Part shown: positions 45,501 to 57,500 of the stretch, piece by piece
Layout: each line of letters opens with the position of its first letter
Position numbering within the stretch: position 1 is the first letter of the stretch
Assembly (NCBI RefSeq): GCF_902459465.1
Contig: NC_047071.1
Location: 9,440,002 to 9,504,001, forward strand
Reading direction: 5' to 3'
Length of the DNA stretch: 64,000 bases
Source of the DNA: Asterias rubens
Lineage: Eukaryota > Echinodermata > Asteroidea > Forcipulatida > Asteriidae
Translations under genes and position numbers: made by a program
The notes under the pieces: generated by a model
What the model saw: only the letters and a program-made list of their open reading frames with translations
Databases searched by the model: none
What the model was told of the DNA's origin: nothing

Positions 45501-48500
45501 AGTTCATATGTTGAGATACACCAAGTGAGAAGACTAGTCTTTGACAATTACCAATAGTGTCCATTGTCTTTTGTCCCAAACTCTTCAGCTGCTGGCATGG
45601 GCTTGTTTGGACATGGGACCCAGAAATGCTATTTTATTTCATAATCCACTCACTTAGTGATAAACTAATAATATCAAATTCAATGGGACAAAGACATTAT
45701 TATTGTTATTATATGTTTTCAAGAAACTTACGAGCTGATTTTTGTCCAGTCATTCGGTGCTTCTTTTAGAAGGCTGTTCTTGACTTCTATAAGAAACTGA
45801 GGTATTAAAAGCAAAGAATTTTGGTTGTTGAAAATTATTCATTTACTGTCAAATCAGTTCATGTTAAAATGGAGTCTTTGATATTTCCCAGTTTTGGCAG
45901 AATACAATCACATCGCCGAAGAACTTATTGTAAAATTGACATAAGGCCTCAAAATTAATCAAGGCAGTTATTGGCTGCCCTTTGCACTGACACTGATCTC
46001 ACACAGGTCTGGTAACCCATGTTGGTTTGTAGAACATGTCACTTTTTAGTGACTTTCACCAACCAAAGTACTTTTATAGCACCAGGCTTACCAGGGTCCA
46101 GTTTCACGGCTCTGCTTCTGTCAACAAAGAATCAGCACTTCCGATGATGTCTGCAGTTGCGTCAAGCATATTTCATGGGCTGCAGGGAGTTTTTGCTATT
46201 GCGCCTGTTAACTCCACGCATTATCTGCTTAAACAGATATAAAGCGCTTGCACATTAAGCAGAAAATAGTGACAGTTGCGCATAATTTGGTGCTAAGCAG
46301 AGTCATGAAACTGGGCATAAGACTCCATTGTTCTTGGAACTGTGCAAACGCTCAGAATTACATAATCAGTTCTAAATTATCGAAGAGTTTGCGGTAACAC
46401 CATGTAATAACAATCTCTAAATGAGTTGGGGTGGTTCTGAAAAGAACTGTTGGATTAACTCGACGTTTCGATCAGTATGCTCTGATCGTCTTCTGGAGAA
46501 TGATCATCTTCTAAATTTACAAGGCATGTCGACTGCCGCCTACAGTTTAATACACACCTCCAATCCAGACACTGTCACATATTCCAGGGTTGGTTTCCTT
46601 AAGATGCGTCTGATTTCCTTGCGGTGATCGTGAATCTGCCCCAGCACCTTAGTGATGTCAGACTCGCAGCGTACCACCCCAGGGTATGTTGATGTGTCAC
46701 AGAATAAACTGGTTTTGTTGCCCTCCCTGTCATTAAAACACATCAAGACGTACAATATTGTATACAATAAAACTAACATCAGAAAAGTTCATTTCAAAAG
46801 GTGGTCGCATTTTGAGACATCTCTGCAGCAATAACATGTCCACGCAGGAAGGATAACCCCAAGAGGAATACACAATCTGATGACAAGTGTTCACTCAGAT
46901 ACAAATTTTGGAGCATACATAATAACTTGTACCTGTATCTCTGTACATACATGTAACCACATTACTTTCAAGTGAAATGCTTCTCAAAATGCTTTATACT
47001 ATCGCAAGCTGCTGTAGGCTTCTCACCAATGTTTTTTGTAAGCTATTTGAGACTTTTGAGTCGCTGGCGTCAGCAAACATATAACGGTCCTTTTTGCGGA
47101 TCCTTTTTTGCAGCTCTGAGACTGCACACGCATGCTCAGTACTGTGCGCATAGGCCTGAGCAGGCACAGTACTGTTAAAAGGACCATCTAAAAGTCTCCC
47201 ATTGTACATGTAAGAGTGGTTATCTATCAATCGTAAACCTTCCCTTCAAGAATGTTCTAGTAGGCAGACCTTTAACTTACTTCGCAGCCTTCTCATTGAT
47301 AGCTTGAAAGAAGACGTGAACATCTTCAAGGAGTGATGGGGTCTCACTGAGGATGGTCTTGAGAAGTTCAGACTTGATTTGATCTTCAGCCAGTTGCTGT
47401 AGAGATCCCAGGGTGTGGGCTAGCTTACTCAGTGACTTGACTACAGTGTAGAACTCGGCTGAGGAGCACTGCGTATAAGAATGGGATCGCAAAGCAAGTA
47501 TTACACAACAGCTCAAGGTGATAGTTCAAACTCTAATTCATACCTGGGACAGTTTTTCCACTATGATTGGCCAAGAATCATGTGGCCAAAATATGCAATA
47601 AGGTAAGGAGTTTTTAAACATGGCCCGGGGAATATGCGTCAAAAGAGGGCGTTATAACATAATTGTGCAGAGCGCGCATATTTCACGGTAGAATTGAAGT
47701 TGGTGGGTCACATAATTGGCTGGCGCATTTCTTAAACTAAAGCGCACAAGTTTTAAGATGGTCACGGCTGCACACAAATACAAGCAGACACAAATCTCTC
47801 TTAATCTGCCCTGCACAGCGGGGATGTTTTGTTTTATTTTGTGAAAAAGCATTTTTATAGACACCTACTTTCTTATGGTAAATACTACAGATGCCTTTCT
47901 CCAGGTCGGGTAGACGAGCCAGGAGATCTTTAGCTTGGGTCAATGCCTCACAGTCCGACTCTATCAGTTCCTTGACAGCGTCCTGACGGGTCTGAATATC
48001 ACTGAATTAAAAAAAAAGTGATAACAAAATAATATGTAAAAGAAAAAAGTTGTCAATGCATATGCTTGCAGTATTGCCATGTGTATACAAAACTTCTTTG
48101 CTGGCATTGGGAACTACAGTAGGTCTGTTCTATTGCTGCAGAGTAGAGAACATCTTAGTTATAACATCTTAGGGGACTTCTCGTCATCGAACACCTACAT
48201 GTAACCTTTGGCCCAAACAAATTGATAAACCTCATTCAATGTCAACCTCCCAGTGCATAGTTTGTCTGCCTTTGCAAACATCTAGCTATGAGAACTATAT
48301 ATATAAGGAAAGATCACAAATTGGATTTTGAAGAATTTCGGGGTGGAGTGCTTGATTCAGTCTAGCTTTGTTTGAGTCTTTTGATTTGTAGTTAACATGG
48401 TTAACCTACCCTAGTGACATCAGCGGTGTAGCTAACCATTTTCTCAGGAGTCTGCCTCCAAATCTGGTCTTTGTGTGGTTTAGCACCCAGAGGAGACTAC

Positions 48501-51500
48501 CCTTCACTGAGCCATCAGTCTGTCATGGAAATTGAGAATTTTGTCAAAACAATCATTCATAAATACCCCAGACAGTTTCTCTACTCCTATTGGTGGAGAG
48601 CGCAGTTGAATGGATGACATTTTCACAGGCTTGTTTTTTCATGCATATGTTGAGAAGTGAGAAGACTGGTCTTTGACAATTACCAAACGTGTACCTTCCC
48701 TTGAAGCAAATTTTGTTTTCCGTTGTTTTGCAAAAATAGTGTATGTGTCCATTTTATTAAGTTTCACATTTATAATAGGGAAACTAGATAAGACAATAAC
48801 GTTCCATTCCTTTATGAATGATTCATTTGCCACAACCCAAAGGTTAAGAGTTAACAATCCTTATTTTTTCATCTGTACCTGGTTCTTGAAGATCTCTAGA
48901 TTACGGAGAGCATACGCATCAAGCTTCATGAACTTTGATCTTGCCGAGAAGGACACCAGATTGCTGTAAAACAGAGGCAAAAAATGGTCAAACATTGTGG
49001 GAGGGGCTTAAAGGGAAGGTATAGTTTTGGTAACCACAACTACAATTAATGGAGATAAAAACTCATTGTTTGGAAGCCTACAGCAGCTTTCGATAGCAAA
49101 GAACACTTTTGAGAAACATTTCACTTCAAAGCCACTTAAAAAGAGACTGGACTCTATTGGTAATTGTCAAAGACTAGTCTTCACTGCTGGTGTATCTCTA
49201 CATACATGTATGCATAAAATAACAAACCTGTGAAAATTTGAGCTCAATCGGTCGTTGAAGTTGCGAGATATAAATTAAAGAAAAAAAACATCTCTGTCGC
49301 ACCATGGTCACACGAAGTTGTGTGCTTTTCAGATGCTCGATTTTGAGACCTCGGTTTCTAAATAATTTATGAAGTCTCGAAATCACAATTGTGGAAAATT
49401 ACTTCTTTCTTAAAAACTATGTCACTTCAGAGGGAGCTGTTTCTCAGAATGTTTTATACTAACCTCTCCCTATTACTCGTAAGCAAGAAAGGTTTTATGA
49501 TAATATTTATTTTGAGTAATTACCATTAGCGTCCACTGTCTTTAAAGGGAAGGTACACGTTTGGTAATTGTGTATCCCATCATATGCATAAAATAACAAG
49601 CCTGTGAAAATTTGGGCTCAATCAGTCCTCGAAGTTGCGAGAAAATGATGAAAGAAAAAACACCCTTGTTGGACGAATTTTTCTGCTTTCAGATAGGAAT
49701 ATAAGACTTCTAGCTAGAAGTCTTTTTGTTATTTTAGTGAGAAATTATCTCTTTCTCAAAAACTACATTACTTCAGAGGGAGTCGTTTCCCACAATGTTC
49801 TATACTATCAACAGCTCTCCAATGCTTGTTACTAAGTCAGTTTTTAAGTTAATATTTGTTTTGAGTAACTACCAAACGTGTACCTTCCCTTTAACTCCAA
49901 AAGGGTGTGACCATGCATATTTGGCAGAGAGAGAGAATAACCTGGCACATCATGGTCTAGTGGTTCAGTGTACAAGACTCAAGTTCCAATTGCCGAGTAT
50001 AATCAGGGTGTGGGTTCGAATCCCGTTCATGACACTTGTGTCCTTGAGCAAGATACTTAACTAGGGGTAAATGGGTGCTTGTGAGGGCAGAGATGTCTCT
50101 TGTGATTGATTTAGCGTGGTGCCCAGGTCAAAATTCCAGTTGAACCTAGTTAACTGGGGTCAACTGGTTCAACTGGATAGTGACCAAACTCGTCCATTTT
50201 CCATATTAACCAACTGGTTTGGACTAGGTTTAGCTGTGTTCAACTAGGTTGAAATTATAAACCAGTTGGTCTCTGTCCATTTTCCATATTAAACCAACTG
50301 GTTTAAACTGTGTTTAACTAGTTTATCAACTGGTTTCAACTAGTTCCAGTTAGACCCAGTTTAACTAGGTTCAACTAGGTTCAACTGGAATTTCGACCTG
50401 GGTGCACTATTAAACTTACAACCACAGGTTGTGTACTCCCCAGGGAGCTGATGATGAGATGGTTTAAAGTCATTGGACACTTTCAGTAAACATTATTGTC
50501 CAAGTCCCACACTTCGTGTATCCCAACCTATATATATTAAATAACAAACCTGTGAAAATGTAGGCTCAATCGGTCATCGGAGTCGGGAGAAAATAACGGG
50601 AAAACCCACTCTTGTTTCCGCATGTTTCGCCGTGTCATGACATGTGTTTAAAATAAATCCGTAATTCTCGCTATCGAGAATTGATAATTGTTACCGTTTT
50701 CTCAAAAAGTAAAGCATTTCATGGAATACTATTTCAAGAGAAGTCTTTCACCATTACCTTCTGTTAACCCTGTAAATTATTTGTAAACCTGTGAACCTTT
50801 TTTTTTTTCTGTACCGAAAGTGTCCAATGGCTTTAAGGAATGGAATTCATGGCCCAGTGACAGGAAAAATATTTGAAATGTAATAATCATTCTTTGGAAT
50901 TGTGCTATATACATGTATAAGTCAATTTATTTTTATTAATAACTTTGGTATATAAACACTATAACAATAAACAACAACTATTGTGTGTAACACTCCAATA
51001 AAAGAACAACTCCTCACACATGATTTCTTAATGAGGTCGTTTAGAGAACTTTAGATTGTCAGATTGTGACACCAATTTTATACCTGGCCATCTTGAGTAC
51101 ACGATGAAGCTGGAACTCCTTCAGGTAGGCCAGTAGAGCTGCCAGACAGCAGATAACTGGTACAGGTAGGTTGATCATCTCTTGTAGTCTCCTCCCTGCC
51201 GTAATCAAGGAGAAAATTCATTGTCAGTGTCCTAAGGAGGGATTCTGGTGCGGAGACCACGATAAAGCTGGCTTCAAGTCGCGACACTTGTGCCCTTAAG
51301 CAAGACACTTGAACCATTGCTTCGTCCTTTGGATGGAGCGTAAACCCATCGAGCTCGTGTAACGCATGTGAAAGAACCCATGCAGTGCACATATCGAAAA
51401 GAGAAGAGGTTCGCCCCGTGTTCCTGGCTGTTGCTGCTGTATGCGCGGTGGCACCTTTTGAACACTTGGTGCTACATAATTGGGTCTCAGAATCCATCAC

Positions 51501-54500
51501 TGCAATAACCTATCTTCCTGACAGTTTGTATATACTCAGTTCCTTGAATATACCTTGTTGGTATATACGTGCACTATATAAAACTTAAATATTGTTATTA
51601 TTCAAGCGTTTGAGGATATACATGTATGGGAGTGGTCATAGCATGTCCCGTCTGCAGACGACACACTAATTCTCATCAGCATCCATAAGCACAACAACAT
51701 CAATAAAAATGTACAAACATTGTAGTGTATTTCGCGTGGGATGGTAGACAATAATCCACACACTGTGCAAAGGAGCTGCCAAACTGGAAAAACGTTTTAT
51801 TAACTATACCTGGGAATGCAGGTCATGGTGTGACCTTTGACATGAGCTGTATGCAAAGTAGACAGTACTTAATATTTATGAGCTGGGTGTAACCAAGTGG
51901 GCCAAAGCAAATATATCACACACATCATTGTGACATTATTACAAAACTTGCCTTAAAAAAAAACCGATTACCTTGATTCAATTTTCCTGAAGCTGCCTTC
52001 TCTTTGGATCCTGATGCCACATCCCCTTCACCGTAGAACGCCGAGATGATCTCCAGAGCTTGTGTGTATTCAAAGTGCCCATTCTCCATCCTCTCAATGC
52101 GGATGCGGTCATCATCAGTTGTGCTAAAACAGAGAAATTCAGATTTGACAATAATAATAATATTGAGTTTTTAGGATAAATGCTATTATTATTATTATTG
52201 TTATTATTATCTAGCGCCTTTTCACTCCCTACGGGTGTCTCAAAGCGCTTCAAGATATTACCCCTGGTCACTGGGCCTTAATTCACTCCTTAAACCATCT
52301 CAGCTCCCTGGGGAGTAAACAGCCTCGTGCAACAAATGCGCTACTCGGCTAAATCAATCACAAGAACCATCTCTGCCCTAACAGGTACCCATTTACCCCT
52401 GGGTGGAGAGAAGCACCAATAGTTAAGTGTCTTGCTCAGGGACACAAGTGTCACGACCAGGATTCGAACTCACACTCTGCTGAACAGAAGCATCAGAGCT
52501 TGAATTGGGAGCCCCTAACAGCTCGGCCACGACACCCCAACCCCAAACAGTTCATTTATTTAAAAAATTTTTAATTTCCTTTTGAAACGAAATGTGGAAA
52601 TGTTAGTTTTTTTGAATACATACATTCAAAGGCATACTCAAAATAATTGTTAGCAAAAAAACTTACTTGGTAACGAGTAATGGAGAGCTGTGTTAATAGT
52701 ATAAAGCATTGTGAGAAACGGCGCCTTCTGAAGTAATGTAGTTTTCGAGAAAGAACTTTTTTCCACGAATTTGATTTTGAGACCTCAGTTTTAGACTTTG
52801 AGGTTTCAAAATCAAGCATCTGAAAGCACACAACTTGTGCAACAAGGGCGTTTTTTTCTTCCATTATTCTCTTGCAACTTCAGCGACCAATTGAGCTCAA
52901 ATTTTCACAGGTTTGTTATTTTGTGCATACATGTATGTCCGGATACACCAAGTGAGAAGACTGGTCTTCGACAATTAACTAATGTGTCTAGCTAGTGGCT
53001 TAAAGAAGACAAACCTCAATCACTACTCACCTGCTAGAGACCATGTCTCGTATAAATTTCTCCGTCTTATCGGACATAAGGCTAGGGAGAAGGAGCTCCA
53101 CCGGTTGGATATGCTGAAGGCGAGTATCTAACTCACTAAGGTGACTGTTGTCATGGAAACTGTCGTAGATGATGTCACCAGTGGCTGGTTGGATGGCCTG
53201 TAAAACAAATTACTGCATTATATTGCTTTTAACTCATTTGAAATTGATAACAATAGTGTAGTCGCGATAAGATATCTTATCAACCAATTAAGATGCTCAA
53301 TGCACTTCAACATAGAGAGACACTTTAAAGACAGGTTTTAAGTTGATGGACTGACTGATATAGCACCTTGTAAGCAATCATTGTGCCCCCTTTTCACAGG
53401 TCCAACTCTTTTTGAGATGGATGGGAGGCCTACTACCTGACTACAAGGCATTTTATCATTTATTGCATGTCTATAGAAATACATGTAAGACCATTTTACA
53501 ATTATGACATAACACTCACCACTAATCCGAATTCCAACTGGTCCTTTTTGACTTTTGCTTTTCCAGGTTTTGTGAACTCACTGAAGCACAACAGGTAGTT
53601 GGTAGGAGCAATGGCCGACGACATCTCACATTCGGGATCGCCACTGACAGGGTCCACATGTGTTCAAATTATATTAAGGATTTTATGTGAATGTGAACAG
53701 TTATGTCGGGTCGAATGTTCTCATTGTTGTAGTCAATGTTATTGTCTCACGGCGAGTCGCTGACTTGGATTGGAGTCGCCAATTTCATTGACTTGTGGCC
53801 TAACTTGACTTGGGGAAGAAAATACTATTCTTAACTTGACTTAAGACTTGACCAGACTTCCACAAAATGCCTTGACTTGAATAAACTTGATTTTTATGAC
53901 AATGCATTATTGTTATAAAACTAAATTGAACACGAGGAACAGACTACAGCCAGAATTTTTCAAGTTTCTTTGCATCAAAGGATATCTTCCCCAATCAGCG
54001 TAGACTTTGTATACAGCGCAGTTAGTTTCCTTTCAAAGGGCGCGCCCTTATTCTCCCCAGCAGCCTTCAGAGCTGCGGTCTCGGTCTGCTTGACCACACC
54101 CACTTTGTGACCCTTAGAAACCAGCCGTCGGGTGTGGACAAAGAGACGGTACACAGGGATGCTTGCTACCATGAAGTTATGGTCCAGATGGCAGAAGATG
54201 TTCAGCTCTTTGGCAGCAATCTTGAAACAGTGTACAAATATTGAGTTCAACATGTGAAAGAGTAAAAACAAAAGGTGAGGGTTGGGATCCATGATTGTCT
54301 GAGGTACATTGATATTTTGTGGTAAGAGTCCAGTAATTTTATAACTTTACCAACAATGCAAATTAGATTGGCCTGCAACTGCCGAGGCCTTAAATTATGG
54401 GAAAATGCCTGCAACTGCCTAGGCGGGGTAATTACTAGTTAATAATAATTAATATCTATTACTTACAGCTTTAACCAATGAGCAGGTTCATCCCTGTGAG

Positions 54501-57500
54501 GGGCAAACACCACCAAGCCAAGTCCAAACCTGCTACATTGGCTAAAGAAAATAGTAGTGAAGAAAACTGCCTTAATAATCGAGAACCTTCTCTGACCAGA
54601 GCTGACGATGGAGTGGACGAGCATTTGCTATGCGCCCCTCGTTGTCGTTACAGCAGTTTTCAAAAGAAGAAGGGAACAAAAGCATGCGTCTTTTGTGCAC
54701 AAAGAAAGCTTTATTTATTCTTAAAGGAATTCACTGCAGATACAATGGTATTTCCACATTACTCATAACCCCTGAAGCTATAGGGTCTTGTCACACTAGG
54801 CAACTTTTACAGGCAACTTGGAGACAACCGACTGCAGTGCATGCAAACATTGTCTTTCACGGTCCCTAAAAAAAGAACATTATAATAATAATATTACAAG
54901 GAAACTTGTAATGTGCTATGTCTGTCACAGGTGACACTCCTGGCGCAGGAACCCTAACAAAGCTAACAACTGAAGGAACTAATTCAACAAATTCAACAGA
55001 AGGAGAGGCAGCTTGTGTGAAGAGGTGGCTTTTGAGTTGGTTCTTGAACGTGTTGAAGGAAGTTTCCTTTCTAAGTTTGATGGGGAGTGAGTTCCGTAGG
55101 GAAGGACCAGACCGAGAGAAAGAGCGGTTTCCCCAGGAGTGATGAGAGAGAGGGGTACTCAAATGTGAATGCCCTTTCTTCTGGGAGATTGCCTCTGGTT
55201 GCATATTTTAATTGCTTCGTTTTTGAAAGGGCAAGGACACTGAGGCATTTTCTCTTTGGCAAAGGGCGCCCTAGATGAGGAAATGTGTAAATTTCTACTG
55301 TGAGCATTTCAAGGGCACCAAGGCAATGTGAAGTATCAGGCCTCTAATTGCCTTGTGTGACATGGGCCTTGGATTCTTAGGGTCATGTCACACAAGAGGC
55401 AATTTACAGGCAACCCAGTTCCAGGCCATCTCCTGAAGAAGAGAATTTATTAACATTTCTTTGCAGGCCTGGAATTTCATCTTTGAGAGGGCAAGGTCGT
55501 TTTCATATTGCAAAGGGCATTTCCATTTGAAAACCTTAAAGTCAATGGGAAACTTTTGTATGGGCACCAAGGCCAAGACCAGGGGCAACAGAGGCCATCG
55601 CCTCCGTAACCTTCGTGTAATTCCACGCCTGTACTTGAATGTTCACATATTATTCTTGGGAATCCTAAGATCAGGTATGCAACTGCCCGTTGAAAAAACA
55701 AAAGAGGAAAATTTTCAAAGGCACAACGCAAGTGCGGAGCGAGGCAGCCAAAACGCCACGGGACATATTACCCAAAATGGTACCCTAGAAAATGTTGAGG
55801 TTTATTATGCCCGAAGGTGCATTGTTAGCATGTCCTACTGGGCTTATTTTACATGATTGTAGTTGTACACTGTTGTTTTCTTTTTTTCCCTTTTTTTTTT
55901 TTTTTTTTTTCATGTAAAAAAAACACAAAAAAACGCAGAATTCTGCAGAAACCCGGACGAGTTGCATGCCTGTAAGATATTGTTTGAAAAGTTACTCATG
56001 TGCTTCCAAAGTTGTCCTGTAGCATGCACTGCAGTTGGTTGCCTCCAAGTTGCCAGTAAAGGTTTCCTCGTGTGACAACTGGCCCTAGGTCTACAATAAA
56101 TCATAATAAAAAACTGTACACTTTTTGTGTGTAAAGGCTAATCCCCATCTAACCCCCGTCAACAGCCTATATGTACATGTGTACATCTTGATCTTGATTA
56201 GATAATTGATTTATAAGCTCCAACTGGAGCAACACTCAATGGAAGACAAAAGATTGAGATGGGGATTATTAGTCGTGTGTTTAATTTTGCGCGCAGAATA
56301 ATCGTGTGTTTTGCGCGCATGTGTATAACTTACCTCAGCATCTTCACCAAAGAATCTGTACCGGTACCCACACTCCACAAAGAGCAGCGTGTCTGGGTGC
56401 TGCCTCTTAATCTCAATAAACTGCAGCTCCAGTGGTGTGTATTTCACACTGACCGGTCTGGTTGACGACAACTTGGACGAGACTTCAGCTCTCCCAGAGC
56501 TAGATGCATTCTGTTTGTCCGGTTTGGATTGAAACTTCTCCTTCTGAAACGGTCGAACCTTTGTTGTTTTCTGGGTCGTGCTGCTGCGGCTAGCTTTTGA
56601 CGTTGAAGGAATACTTTCAGTTTCAAACTCTTCTTCAACATCATGCTTGTCGTAACCTTTTGAAGAACTTCGTTTCGGTGGAGGCCTTGTGGTTTTTTGG
56701 TCAGAGTTGTGCCGACTTCTCTTTCCCCGTTCTGAGGTAGGGCTTGGGGCTGTATGTGACAGAGTTTTTTTGCTAGCCCCACCACTTTTATCAGTCGTCT
56801 TCTTCGATGACACCTTTGTGGTTGATGTTGAAGCGTGCATTGGTGACTGGAAGTGCTTGAGATGTTTAAGTGTATCGCTAGATAGCTGACATGATGATTC
56901 TGGTGAAAAAAAAGTTTCTAAAATTATAAACTGATTTGAGGTTGAACAAAAATAAATATACATTATCAGTGGGACTTGAACCAATGACCTCCGGATCACA
57001 TACCGGCGCTCCTACCAACTGAACTATCCAGCCCTAAGTTGGCGATATCTCCCTATTTTGTCAATATCTTTGTTCGGGGTGCCAGTTAGAAGCCCATTCA
57101 ACCTGCAACTGCCGCTGTAGCCATGGATCACACCCAAGTTTACGGTACAACCTTGGAAGGGGATCACCTTAAAGCCATTGGCATTTTCGGTAAACAGTAT
57201 TTTCCAAAGGCCCACACTTCGTGAATCAAAAAATTTAGGCTCAATCGGTCATCGGAATCGGGAGAAAATAACGCGAAAACACACCCTTGTTTACGCACAT
57301 TTCGCCGTGTCATCACGTGTTTAAAATAAATCCATAATTCTTGATATCGAGAATTTATATTGTTTTACCGTTTTCTCAAAAAGTAAAGCATTTCATGGAA
57401 TAGTATTTCAAGAGAAGTCTTTCACCATTACCTTCAATAAACCCTGTAGGTTATTTGTAAACCTGTGATTTTTTTTTTTTTTTCTGTTCCGAAAGTGTCC

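Larger units (their letters stand above)
49947..50895 (+). mobile_element. S1 SINE carrying two nested elements
   Basis: Head with GGTTCGAATCCCG and CTTGAGCAAGATACTTAACT, then GATTGATTTAGCGTGGTGC. The body resumes at 50406 (CACTATTAAACTTACAACC), runs to AGATGG at about 50462, and resumes at 50833 (TTAAGGAATGGAATT, GGCCCAGTGACAGG). The gaps are the insertions at 50121-50405 and 50468-50832. In MSH3 intron 8. Confidence 0.8.
54781..56088. repeat. Composite of MITE ends, LINE tail and short repeats
   Basis: TAGGGTCTTGTCACACTAGG (54781) and TAGGGTCATGTCACACAAG (55378) are left ends. GCCTTGTGTGACATGGGCC (about 55353) and CGTGTGACAACTGGCCCTA (to 56088) are right ends of the same family. Enclosed are a LINE tail (54873-55185), a G repeat (55465-55632) and a poly(T) run near 55890. 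In MSH3 intron 3. Confidence 0.5.

Noticed and set aside
53520-53643. GT-AG model for MSH3 exon 5 using the CTGTCAG acceptor at 53644
   Set aside because: No GT donor in the right phase ends exon 4, and it would lose five codons that align with human MSH3. The AT-AC model explains both ends.
54478-54768. Cys-rich ORF as a possible intron-nested gene
   Set aside because: No recognisable domain, start context or splice support. Listed only as an unexplained stretch.
56444-56785. 113-codon minus-strand ORF overlapping MSH3 exon 3
   Set aside because: A shadow frame of the low-complexity linker. The true frame is fixed by the TPLELQF…FFGEDAE match and by splice phase.
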